Shown piece by piece: positions 52,033 through 60,650 of a stretch of 64,000 nt of DNA. The stretch lies in contig NZ_UFQO01000007.1 in the NCBI RefSeq assembly GCF_900497595.1, positions 1 to 64,000 of the forward strand, given 5' to 3'. Both the position numbers and the translations under genes were made by a program. This stretch comes from Treponema pectinovorum. Lineage in GTDB: Bacteria; Spirochaetota; Spirochaetia; Treponematales; Treponemataceae. The notes under the pieces were generated by a model. It saw only the letters and a list, made by a program, of their open reading frames with translations. It made no database searches and was not told the DNA's origin. Position 1 is the first letter of the stretch, and each line of letters opens with the position of its first letter.

Positions 52033-52720
52033 GTTGACCAGAAAAATTAATCAGTTAGAATCCACTTGCGATTACTGTTGTATTAACAGTTGTTGCAGGT
52101 TGACCAGAAAAATTAATCAGTTAAAATCGAAACAATCGCAGGCAACCAACTTTTGAAGTTGCAGGTTGACCAGAAAAATTAATCAGTTAAAATACACCCA
52201 GAAAACAGTCCGACTTCCTGTTCGTTGCAGGTTGACCAGAAAAATTAATCAGTTAAAATTCTACCTTTTAATCGCCTTTACACGTTATGTTGCAGGTTGA
52301 CCAGAAAAATTAATCAGTTAAAATAAATAAATAAGCGTTGTCGCAAACGACTTTGTTGCAGGTTGACCAGAAAAATTAATCAGTTAAAATCGATACGTTT
52401 TTCGTTAATGTCATTCTCAAGTTGCAGGTTGACCAGAAAAATTAATCAGTTAAAATTGAATTGTCCTGTATTCAAGGTTCTCACCTGTTGCAGGTTGACC
52501 AGAAAAATTAATCAGTTAAAATTGTTATACGCCTATTGTCAACAATCCTTTTGTTGCAGGTTGACCAGAAAAATTAATCAGTTAAAATAACATTGCGTAA
52601 CGCAACATACGCAAGTCAGTTGCAGGTTGACCAGAAAAATTAATCAGTTAAAATCCTATTTTTATCAATGAAAACGACTTAACAGTTGCAGGTTGACCAG
52701 AAAAATTAATCAGTTAAAAT
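52026..52720 (+). CRISPR. Type II (II-C-like) CRISPR array: 11 repeats, 10 spacers
   Basis: The 36-base repeat starts GTTGCAGGTTGACC and ends AATCAGTTAAAAT. Repeats start at 52026 (degenerate, eight divergent bases at the 5' end and one near the 3' end), 52092, 52158, 52224, 52289, 52355, 52421, 52487, 52553, 52619 and 52685; the last ten are identical. Spacers are 30 bases, except 29 at 52260-52288. Each repeat holds TTGACC, a 16-base spacer and TAAAAT, a promoter predicted to start RNA about seven bases into the next spacer. Length, promoter and degenerate repeat at the upstream end fit type II-C. No spacer obviously matches this window. No anti-repeat of a tracrRNA was found. Confidence 0.98.
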
Positions 52721-52779
52721 CCGTCTGATGTATTTTCTTTTTTTGTATGGAAATACAACTCATCAGGCGGATTTTTTTT
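52721..52779 (+). terminator. Terminator at the end of the CRISPR array
   Basis: CCGTCTGATG directly after the last repeat pairs with CATCAGGCGG (52761-52770, one G-U), with an inner GTATTT/AAATAC stem, followed by eight T. The T-run is on the plus-strand side, supporting rightward transcription of the array. It also separates it from cas2, which converges from the right. Confidence 0.8.
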
Positions 52780-52788
52780 GTGCGATTA

Positions 52789-53091
52789 TCAGAATAAAAG
52801 GAGTTGTTCGTTCTGCTTTTTTTGTTGTTTTTCTCTTGAATGATAACTGATAATATTTCCATATTGATGATCCGTTATCGTTAGAATATCCACTTTTCCC
52901 TGCGCAGGCAAGTTTTTTTGTATCATTTTATAGTATTTTTCACAGGCATCCTTTCCAGAAAATAGTTTTGTATAAATTGAATATTGAACCATGGAAAATC
53001 CGTTATCTAATAAAAAATTCCTATAAGCAGTCGCTGCCTTTTGATCAGATTTTTCAACAACAGGTAAATCAAAAAAAACTAAAATCCACAT
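52789..53091 (-). CDS. cas2: CRISPR-associated protein Cas2 (type II)
   Basis: A 100-residue Cas2, partner of Cas1 in spacer acquisition. MWILVFFDLPVVEKSDQKAA is the ferredoxin-like first strand with the conserved Asp; FLLDNGFSMVQYSIYTKLFS and the C-terminal GKVDILTITDHQYGNIISYH and EQLLLF match Cas2 of type II systems. I start at MWIL, 10 bases after the cas1 fragment's stop, preceded by AGTAGG; a longer frame upstream overlaps cas1. It appears intact, but its partner cas1 is only a tail, so acquisition cannot work from this locus alone. Confidence 0.9.
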   Translation of the reverse strand: MWILVFFDLPVVEKSDQKAATAYRNFLLDNGFSMVQYSIYTKLFSGKDACEKYYKMIQKNLPAQGKVDILTITDHQYGNIISYHSREKQQKKQNEQLLLF

Positions 53092-53101
53092 AAGCTCATA
53101 C

Positions 53102-53340
53102 CTACTCAATAATGGTAATTCCATTTAAATTGTCCTCCCACTCTGGCAGTTCAATAACAGGTTTCCCTTCTTCCAATGCATGAACATAAGAAGCCACTAG
53201 ATATTGCATACTCTGGCAAGCTTGCGAATCTCCTTCAGATGTATGAACTTTTATTTTAAGTGTATTGGCAAAAAGCTTTTTGATTTCTGGAGTAAGTTCT
53301 TTTTCGCCTTTTTCCATATATTTTTCTGTGACATTCGCTC
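53102..53340 (-). pseudogene. C-terminal fragment of cas1
   Basis: About 79 residues in frame, including ELTPEIKKLFANTLKIKV, SQACQSMQYLVASYVHALEE and VIELPEWEDN, resembling the last 70-80 residues of type II Cas1. It is in the expected place just before cas2 on the same strand. The metal-binding catalytic core (about 200 residues) is missing; upstream sequence switches to a DUF2786-like fragment. The match is to the weakly conserved tail, so identity rests partly on position. Confidence 0.65.
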
Positions 53341-53372
53341 AACTGTTCGAGATAAGTATTTATACATCTCAC

Positions 53373-53489
53373 TTACCATAAACACATCAACTTGTTCTCA
53401 AATGCGACACAGGCTTCGTTTTCATTCGACGATTTTGATAGATCTAAAAGTTTTCTTATCTTGAGTTTTATTTTTTCTAAATTGTCCAT
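53373..53489 (-). pseudogene. DUF2786-like N-terminal fragment
   Basis: A 38-residue frame, MDNLEKIKLKIRKLLDLSKS then SNENEACVAFENKL, matches the opening helices of DUF2786 proteins, often phage- or plasmid-encoded. It stops abruptly where the rest of the domain should follow. It lies immediately upstream of the cas1 tail on the same strand, in the place of the cas1 5' half. Confidence 0.6.
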
Positions 53490-53568
53490 CCCACTATGCT
53501 TCTTAATGGGGAATCATCATAGATAAAATAATTGTTATATAAATTAACAATACAATCGTTTCCATTGG

Positions 53569-53700
53569 TTATATTCTTTCATCCTCATAGAAAATCTGTT
53601 TTTTATTTTTCTTCACATATTCTAATTCTATTTTTGCGCTTTTTGAGTTTTTCCAGTCTTTTTGCATATAAACCACATCGCAAACATCTATCATCGAAAA
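53569..53700 (-). pseudogene. DUF4406-like C-terminal fragment
   Basis: The frame ends with CDVVYMQKDWKNSKSAKIEL and VKKNKKQIFYEDE, closely resembling the end of DUF4406 (nucleoside-deoxyribosyltransferase-like, common in phages), whose active-site half is upstream. The sequence before IDVCDVV does not match the family, so only the tail remains. Confidence 0.6.
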
Positions 53701-54199
53701 ACAGATAGAAAACGGCACAACTTTTAAACAGTTCAAGAAGGAGATTAAACCCACTCTTATGAAAAAAGGCTGACGGGGAAGAAGAGAAATGACTGCCCCC
53801 TCTTACATGCAAGATTGTGAACGCACAACTCGGAAGCGACAGGTAGTTAGACTCAATAATAGAAAATATGCGGAATCAACTTATTGAAATAAAATAAGGT
53901 AAGAAAAAGAGGTTTGTTTCAAAACAAACTGCAAATGCCTCAAACTGAGCCATCCCAGCGCTTTTATACCTGGTTTCTTCTTTCCCTTACCTTTATCTGC
54001 ATAATACTTTTGCAAGTCTCAGAAGTCAAGCAATCTTTTAAGCACTGTTAAATTATGCCAGCGGTTTTTTTTTATACTATCTTTGCTTTCATCAAGCATT
54101 TTGGGCATGGTGGATGTATCCCATCCCTATTTTCTGCCGTGTCCATTTTTTTATTTTTTTATAAAAAGCAATCTGTAAAGATTCAGAAAGGAGTTGTGT
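53700..54199. other. Debris region, no intact gene
   Basis: Contains short open stretches in several frames but no recognisable protein. On the minus strand GTTTGTTTTGAAACAAAC followed by CTCTTTTTCTT (near 53915-53940) looks like a weak terminator. Confidence 0.4.
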
Positions 54200-54370
54200 A
54201 TGACTATGTGGATAAAAACATTCATCAGTTTTTGAATTTGGATAAGCATATCGGTCTTGTCTTTTTTGATGATTGTGATTTCACTTGTTGAGGAAAATAT
54301 TCCAGCAGTTGTTGTTATGATTTTTTCCACTGTTGTTTTTGGACTTGCAATGGCTGTTCCTATAAACTAG
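54200..54370 (+). pseudogene. Small two-helix membrane protein gene with an in-frame stop
   Basis: AAAGGAG precedes ATG 54200. The frame reads MTMWIKTFISF, a TGA at 54233-54235, then IWISISVLSFLMIVISLVEE and VVVMIFSTVVFGLAMAVPIN before TAG. A single change at the TGA (for example to TGG) would restore a 56-residue protein with two membrane helices. I recognise no family. Confidence 0.45.
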
Positions 54371-54664
54371 CACGGGATAATTTTCCGGCACTGGAGCACG
54401 AAATATCACTGGCACTCCATAGCTAAGTGTTAAGCAGGGTGAAAAAAAATATAAAATCAGAATAGAAACTGAAATGATAAACTCTATGTGTAAACCTGTT
54501 GCACATAGAGCGATTTTGAAAAGACAGATTATCGTTTCAAAAAAACGTTTTTATCATTGCTTGTTACATCAACTTCTGAAAATAAAAAATGATTTCATTG
54601 CAGAGAATTACAGTTGCCACAACAGTTTGTCAAATAACTGCTTTTAATTGGAATTTTGGATATA
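54371..54664. other. Debris region with one hairpin
   Basis: CTCTATGTG and CACATAGAG near 54482-54510 form a stem without a T-run. A plus-strand open stretch of about 65 codons covers 54450-54650 but has no start signal and no recognisable family. I see nothing else. Confidence 0.35.
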
Positions 54665-54749
54665 CTATTTTTTTAGTTCTGGATTCCATTTAGCACCGAG
54701 AGATTTTGCTTCGTCTTTTCTTTGCAGAGGAACCATTCAATAAAAACAT
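54665..54749 (-). pseudogene. DUF5710-like remnant
   Basis: A minus-strand start (ATG 54749 after GAGGAG) enters another frame reading VPLQRKDEAKSLGAKWNPEL and KK, then a TAG where the family has Trp (KKWY). DUF5710 is a small zinc-ribbon-like module found with primases and topoisomerases on mobile elements. One indel and one nonsense change separate it from a working version. Confidence 0.55.
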
Positions 54750-54776
54750 TCGTAATTCTCCTCTAAGATTCAAGAT

Positions 54777-56708
54777 TTAAGCCCAATATTCTGACATTTG
54801 CTCAACAGATAAAGAAGATAATAAGTTTTCCAAATCATCAATAAATTCCGGCGGCAATTTTGCATCAAGTATAGCTTTAGAAAAACGCTTATCGCCAGTA
54901 TTCCATCCAAACTTTTTGCCATTAATTTTAAAATTCGCCTATTCTTTATAAAACGTAACTGTAATAGAATAATCTTCTTTTGAATAAGTATTTATAAATT
55001 TTTCGTAAGTGTAATCTTCCTCAATCTTTATTCCTGTAATTTTTTCAATCATATCCGAAGAGATTTTCTCATTTTTCATCTTTTCAGCTAGTTCCTCAAA
55101 TGCAGACTTTCTTCCTTTCTCATAGGCTTCATCTTCCATTTGTTCAATTTTTTCTAAAATATTTACTAGTTCATTTTTTATTATCTCTGACATTTTAGAT
55201 TCCTCATTCTTTATCTCTGGAATAAAATCTGTAATATTTTTTCTAGGTAAATGGTTTTGCATAAGCGCAACATTTTTATTAGATGACCATAAATTCCAAT
55301 CTCCAACCACATATAATCTATACTTTGCTCTGGTAACTGCAACATTAATTATATTGGCATTTACCCAATTAATCGCGCCTTTTGAATTTTTGTCACAACC
55401 AAGAACTAAGAAAACTTCATCTGCTTCTTTTCCTTGAAAAGTATGTACTGTTCCAATTTGAATATCTTTTATATCTTTGAAGCCTGATTTTACACTTACA
55501 AAGGGTGTGATAATAAACATAGTCGTCTCGGAAGTTTTTTCCTTTTGTTCAAGTAAGCTTTTTACAGCACCATATTGTTCTAAAATAAAATGATTTTTAT
55601 TTCCTGTTTCTTTTCCGCTAATATCAATCCAACAAGATTCTTGAAGCAAAAAATCTTTTTCTTTGGAAGCCGTAGAATTTATCATCATTCCGCCGTAAGA
55701 CAATTCGTTAGAAATATCAAACATTGGATTTATGCAGCGTCTATGAACAATTAAAGGGCATCCAACCCAAACTGGCTGTATATCTGCCTGAGATTCTATG
55801 TAAGAACCGTAAGGATTTAATCTATCTGCATAAGTCTGAACAGATTCTGATTTAATATTTAAAGCATACTTTTCTATATTTAAAGAGAATTTATCTTTAA
55901 GAAAATCTTCATAGACTTCTGGGCTTGTCGTAACAACAGGTTCTACTTGCATCGGATCTCCCTACAATAACAAATTTTTGAGATCTATAAATTGCACCTA
56001 AAGCTTGTTGTGGAGTAGCTTGACCAGATTCATCTATGATTAATGTTCCAATTTTCTTTGGTTCGTTAATATATTTAAGCATTTTTTGAATTGAAGCAAA
56101 TGTTGAAGAAATAACAGGAACTAAAAAAAACAATGATAAAAAACAATCTGTAAAAACTGTTTGTTTCTGAATTTCTGAAAGTCTTTCTTCCTTATTTTCA
56201 GGAGGTATGAAACATTTTCTTAAAATAGATAAATTTTGTGATAAACAAGTTGATGTAAGAACGAATGCTTTCTGCAAATTGATAGCTTTACAGAATAATT
56301 TTTCTCTTTCTATATCATATTTTTCGCTAAGATTTGGCGGACGCTCTGTCTGAACCTTTGCCTGCTCGTTTATATCTCCATATTTAATTCGACATAAATA
56401 TTCTAATGTTACATTTGAATCAATTTTCTTTAATTCCTGTTTTACAATTTTTAATTGTTTTTCAAATTCGATTTTTCTTTTATAAAATACTCTTCAATAA
56501 TAGATTTCTTTATAGAGTAGCAACAAAAATCATAATCTGAATTATTTCTATTTTCTCGCTTTAATTTTTCTAAATCATATGTATTTTTTAAAACTTTGCA
56601 TTTTCTGCTTTTATTTTCTTTTTCATCTTTCTGCGGATTAAAATTTTTTGTTTGTAGAATTTCTAAAAATTTCCAAAATTCAATTACTTCTTTTTCATTA
56701 TCATTCAT
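54777..56708 (-). pseudogene. Superfamily 1 DNA helicase (AAA_11/AAA_12 type), multiply broken
   Basis: Pieces of one large helicase in order. An N-terminal 75-residue piece (56708 down, MNDNEKEVIEFWKFLEILQT) ends at a frameshift near 56465. A middle piece (NVTLEYLCRIKYGDINEQAK to LIIDESGQATPQQALGAIYR, the Walker B region) follows. After an extra G at KFVIVG, the C-terminal core (DPMQVEPVV, IGTVHTFQGKEADEVFLVLG and NVAVTRAKYRLYVVGDWNLW, motifs V and VI) reads in another frame to a TAG at 54939. The frame continues past that TAG for about 53 codons to 54777. The Walker A region is absent, so an internal deletion has also occurred. Such helicases are common in defence and mobile islands. Confidence 0.8.
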
Positions 56709-56922
56709 AAAATTTCAGTCCAGCAATTGTTGTTTTTGCACTTCGGTGCAGATATCAAACTAACAATGAGTTAAACAGACCTTTTTGCGATAGCAAAAAT
56801 CTCAGTTTTGATTCTCCAGTCGCAAAGCGATGTTTTAATAATTTCCCTACAGAAAACGACCGCAGGTCGTAAAACTGTGTTAGGCGATTTTTATCTTAAT
56901 ATGTGATATCTATTCAAGTGTA

Positions 56923-58065
56923 TCAGTTTCCGTTTGTAGCAGGTGATACATGAGAAGAATTTTTTTTCTTTTTTATTCCTAAAACTGCCCACCTAAAAAA
57001 TGGAAGTCTCGAAACTATTTCATTCAATAAATAAGAAAGAACAAAACTTGCAATAAGAGATAAGGGATACGCAGCAAATGCTGGAATTAGACCCGGTTTA
57101 GCAAGAAAAACCGCTACAAAAGAAATTCCAAGATAATGAAAAACATAAAGAGCAAAACTGCGCTTATTCATCCAGCAGGTAAAATTATTTTCAAAATCGA
57201 AATATTTTGAAAAACCGCCCAAAATTGCAAGACACGAAAAATATCCGTATGCGACAAACAATAAAGAGCAGTTGACTGGTTTATCTGCATAGTTCTTTCC
57301 AAAGTTAATTATACAGAATGCAATCCCTAAACCGACTGCAATCACTAAAAGAGGAGCAAAAGATTTCTTTAATTTTTCAATCACTTCATCGTGTGAAAAA
57401 ACAAAATACCCGAGCAAAAATGCGGCACCATATAAACCGAATCTGTAAACAACAATCAGCGGAGTATTTAAAACCTGAGCGGCAATTAACATAATCAAAA
57501 ACATTGCGATTATATTTAATGCTGTTTTCCCTGTGTTTATTATAGAAGTTTTTTGACTTGCTGGACTTTTGCATAAATTCCACAATCTGTCTTTTTCAAT
57601 TTTTCGCACAAAAACTAATGCAACACAAAATATCCACAAAAGCTGAATATACCATAAAACGCCTATTCCGCTTAAAATGCAGATTAACACTTTTACAAAA
57701 AAAGGCATTTCCTGATTTATAAAAACACCACTAATAGAAGCATTCAAAAATCCTTGAATAAACTGAAACGCAAATAAACCAACAGTTGATGGCACAAGAA
57801 GTTTTGTAGTGCGACTTTTTATAAATTCACTATCGGAATTCTTTTCAAGATACAGGCGTGAAGAAATTCCTGAAACAATAAAAAGCATCATCATAATCCA
57901 CGGATAAACCGCATACAGAAAAACATCGTAATACTGCACATCGAGATTTGTAATTTTTCCAACGACTCCAGGGATTTCTTCTGCGTTATACATATAAATA
58001 ACATGATACAAAGCAACGACAACGACAGTTATCCAGCGAATATTGTCTAAATAATGCTTTCTCAT
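56923..58065 (-). CDS. Acyltransferase-3 family membrane protein
   Basis: A 380-residue integral membrane protein with about ten helices. The N-terminal LDNIRWITVVVVALYHVIYM with the family's Arg and His, followed by MLFIVSGISSRLYLEK, and the late LYVFHYLGISFVAVF segment are typical of acyltransferase 3 enzymes that O-acetylate surface sugars. AAGGAAG precedes the ATG. It is intact, unlike its left-hand neighbours, and may belong to the accessory island. The acceptor is unknown. Confidence 0.82.
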   Translation of the reverse strand: MRKHYLDNIRWITVVVVALYHVIYMYNAEEIPGVVGKITNLDVQYYDVFLYAVYPWIMMMLFIVSGISSRLYLEKNSDSEFIKSRTTKLLVPSTVGLFAFQFIQGFLNASISGVFINQEMPFFVKVLICILSGIGVLWYIQLLWIFCVALVFVRKIEKDRLWNLCKSPASQKTSIINTGKTALNIIAMFLIMLIAAQVLNTPLIVVYRFGLYGAAFLLGYFVFSHDEVIEKLKKSFAPLLVIAVGLGIAFCIINFGKNYADKPVNCSLLFVAYGYFSCLAILGGFSKYFDFENNFTCWMNKRSFALYVFHYLGISFVAVFLAKPGLIPAFAAYPLSLIASFVLSYLLNEIVSRLPFFRWAVLGIKKKKNSSHVSPATNGN

Positions 58066-58420
58066 TTTATCTTCCTTTTTTGGTGTAGCACATTTCGTTA
58101 TTGCAGGTAATGCGGAAACTTGTACATCTGCGATGCGTACATATAACTAATGCTAAACCGAAGGTTTTCTGCCATCATATGCAAAGTTATTAGCTTTGAA
58201 TTTTATTTTTGTTGCTACTTAAATCCGTATGCATACGATTGATTTATATATACCTTGAATAAAAACGGCTTCGAAGTTTTTTTAAGCAAACATTTTTCTC
58301 AGCGATTTCTACTGCTGTCATACCGCGTAAATCAATCTGACCAAGCAATCGCCCTATGGCAACTCTTTTTTGTTGATATGGCCGAATCGCTTTCTTTTCG
58401 CATCGAGCATCATTTTTCTT
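58066..58420. other. Gap without a supported gene
   Basis: AT-rich. A 65-codon plus-strand frame (58255-58452) has a TATATA/ATTG context but no ribosome binding site, and overlaps the end of the DUF1697 gene, so I do not accept it. No terminator or repeat is evident. Confidence 0.4.
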
Positions 58421-58945
58421 TTAGCATTTTGCAAGATATCGAGCCGTATTAACATTTCGTATTGTCATATCTTTATATAAGTTATGCGATATTATTTTAT
58501 TTAAATGACTTTTATTATAATCTTTTCGTTGAACATTCCAGATTAACGCACCCTTAACATATATCAATTGTATATATTCCTTTTTTATTGGTAATTCATT
58601 TATTATATTTTCATTATCTATTGATTCAAATAAATACGCTACATCGGTCTTTTGCTCATCATTATTTTGCCAATTGCTGGGGATAGTATTTGCTATTTTT
58701 ATCATTTCAGTTTTTGTCTTTACCAATACTTTTACTTCATTCCCGGTCGTTATATGTAATGATTTTTCAATATTCTGTGTGATAATATTTTTTTTGTCAT
58801 TTGATTTAAAAATGACATTCCCGGAATTGATATATGTTGTAACGTTTGAAAAACCGCATTGCTCAAATAATATTTTCAATTCTTTCATGTTAATTTTTAC
58901 AGAGTTTCCAACATTGATACCTCTGAGCAATGCTACATAATCCAT
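58421..58945 (-). CDS. DUF1697 family protein
   Basis: A 174-residue soluble protein matching DUF1697 throughout: MDYVALLRGINVGNSVKINM, LFEQCGFSNVTTYINSGNVI and VYLFESID-like middle region (DVAYLFESI). The C-terminal SHLNKIISHNLYKDMTIRNV is also family-typical. The biochemical function of the family is not established. The start ATG at 58945 follows AAGGACTACA; an upstream in-frame codon is less likely. Base composition is lower in GC than the flanking housekeeping genes, compatible with acquisition. Confidence 0.88.
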   Translation of the reverse strand: MDYVALLRGINVGNSVKINMKELKILFEQCGFSNVTTYINSGNVIFKSNDKKNIITQNIEKSLHITTGNEVKVLVKTKTEMIKIANTIPSNWQNNDEQKTDVAYLFESIDNENIINELPIKKEYIQLIYVKGALIWNVQRKDYNKSHLNKIISHNLYKDMTIRNVNTARYLAKC

Positions 58946-59140
58946 TGTAGTCCTTATCAATTATTAACAAATACTATAGTTTTGTTTTTGGGGCAACATA
59001 TTTTCATAAATCATTGTATTTACTTATAGCATTAGCCACTTTCAATATTCTTCTTCGTCTGTTAAAGGCGTGTTCCTAACATTGATTAATAAAATATGTT
59101 ACCCAATCGGATTTTTCGCTTTTTTTCTTTTATCAAAAAT

Positions 59141-60331
59141 TTAATATGCGAGGCGATAAATTTCTTTCATATCGGACTTGTCCAGTTTTTTTATGGCGCC
59201 GAGTGTGCGTGAATTTCCAAAGCTCGCTTTTTCTGCAAGTTTTTCGATGATTTGCTCATTCCATTCTGGCAGTTTTAATTCGCGGATAGAAACTGGCATA
59301 TTTATATCGCGGAATAATTGCTCCATTGCATCGATTCCTGCGTTTGCAACATCGTCTTTGCCGCTTTGTGTTTTTGGAGCAGGAATTCCAAATACGTCTG
59401 TCGCAAAAGTTACAAACCGTTCTAAATCTTCCTTATAAACATAGCGTGCCCAGGTTGCCCAAAGCGCTGCAAGACCTGCTCCGTGTGTTACATCAAACAT
59501 GCCGCTCAATTCGTGTTCAAGTTGATGTGTTGCCCAGTCGCCGTTCCCAAAAGGACCTGTTAGCGTGTTGTGGCTTAAACTGCCTGCCCACATTATTTCT
59601 GCGCGTGCAGTGTAATCGTTTGGGCGTTTTACAAGGATTTTTGAATAGTAAATTACCGTTTTTAGCAAGCCGATTGCGATTGAATCGACCATCATAGAAT
59701 GGTCTTTGTCGCGTGCAAAATATCGTTCCATTGTGTGCATGAGGATGTCGGCACAGCCTGCAAAAGTCTGATATGCTGGAAGCGACATTGTAAGTTCTGG
59801 GTTTAGAATCGCAAATTTTGGTCTGTAATAGTCGTTGTTGAGTCCGCGTTTTATAAAACCATCTTCGTTAGTTATTACAGATGAACACGACATTTCGCTG
59901 CCTGCTGCAGAAATTGTTAAAATTGCACCGACAGGAAGGCATTTGCCAGGTTTTTCTTTTCCAAGGTAGAAGTCCCAAACAGGTTTTTCTGTCAAAGCAC
60001 CCATTGCAATGCCTTTTGCAGAGTCGATTACAGAGCCACCGCCAACGGCAAGAATAAAATCGATCTTTTCTTTTTTTACGAGGTCGATTCCTTCTTGAAC
60101 TTTTTTTAAGTGAGGATTTGGAACAACACCTCCAAGTTCAAAAAACGTAAGACCTGCTTCTTTGAGCGAGTTTATGACACGATTCAAAAGTCCAGATTTT
60201 TTAGCAGAGTTTCCACCAAAATGAACGAGAACTTTAGAACCACCAAAATCTTTTACGAGTTCGCCAGCTTTTTCTTCTGTGTTTTTACCAAAAACAACTT
60301 TCGTGGGAGCGTAATAATAAAAATTTAACAT
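59141..60331 (-). CDS. Iron-containing alcohol dehydrogenase (butanol dehydrogenase type)
   Basis: A 396-residue group III alcohol dehydrogenase, probably NAD(P)H-dependent, reducing aldehydes such as acetaldehyde or butyraldehyde in fermentation. The cofactor motif is AVGGGSVIDSAKGIA; the metal ligands lie in AGCADILMHTMERYF (Asp and His) and in HQLEHELSGMFDVTHGAGLA (two His). The length is normal and the gene stands alone. The ATG lacks a strong ribosome binding site; the in-frame start at MLNFYYYAPTKVVFG fits the family's N-terminus. Confidence 0.93.
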   Translation of the reverse strand: MLNFYYYAPTKVVFGKNTEEKAGELVKDFGGSKVLVHFGGNSAKKSGLLNRVINSLKEAGLTFFELGGVVPNPHLKKVQEGIDLVKKEKIDFILAVGGGSVIDSAKGIAMGALTEKPVWDFYLGKEKPGKCLPVGAILTISAAGSEMSCSSVITNEDGFIKRGLNNDYYRPKFAILNPELTMSLPAYQTFAGCADILMHTMERYFARDKDHSMMVDSIAIGLLKTVIYYSKILVKRPNDYTARAEIMWAGSLSHNTLTGPFGNGDWATHQLEHELSGMFDVTHGAGLAALWATWARYVYKEDLERFVTFATDVFGIPAPKTQSGKDDVANAGIDAMEQLFRDINMPVSIRELKLPEWNEQIIEKLAEKASFGNSRTLGAIKKLDKSDMKEIYRLAY

Positions 60332-60446
60332 ATAAAAATTATAAATTAGGAAATCGCATTTTTGTACAGTAAAAATTTATAAATAAATGAAATATTCTTA
60401 AAAAATAGCCACACTGAATTGGTTTTGAAATATTTTTGAAAGTTAA

Positions 60447-60578
60447 GGGCTGACGATAAGCGTTAGCGATGTGCAGGGCGCAAGGCCACCGCAGCGAACA
60501 AATGCGAGCGAGGAGGCTGGAGCGAATGCGGAACCCGAAACGTAGCGACGGCACGAGTGCAGCGAGTGGCGGAACGCC
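60447..60578. repeat. GC-rich repeat-like block
   Basis: A GC-rich block in a 320-base gap: GCGTTAGCGATGTGCAGGGC, GCGAGCGAGGAGGCTGGAGC, then GCGGAACCCGAAACGTAGCG and AGTGGCGGAACGCC. It shares the GCGGAACCC-type core with copy A and with the gatC-gatA and 49443-49551 blocks. No gene is supported. Confidence 0.5.
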
Positions 60579-60614
60579 AATAAAAATAAAAATCTAAGTT
60601 TTTAAATTGAATGC

Positions 60615-60642
60615 TTACAAATATCATTTACTTTGCTATAAT
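60615..60642 (+). promoter_or_regulatory. Promoter giving a nearly leaderless mRNA
   Basis: TTACAA (60615-60620), a 16-base spacer and TATAAT (60637-60642). The ATG at 60651 is only eight bases after the -10, so transcription would begin at or just before the start codon. Confidence 0.65.
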
Positions 60643-60650
60643 TAATTTTG

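Noticed and set aside
52062-52684. Self-targeting spacers against the neighbouring phage remnant
   Set aside because: By eye no spacer or its complement matches the remnant or the rest of the window; a proper alignment would be needed to exclude partial matches.
53569-53754. Intact 61-residue gene
   Set aside because: Only the last 40 or so residues match DUF4406; the start region does not, so it is treated as a fragment.
58255-58452. 65-codon plus-strand frame after the acyltransferase
   Set aside because: No ribosome binding site, no family resemblance, overlaps the DUF1697 gene's end.
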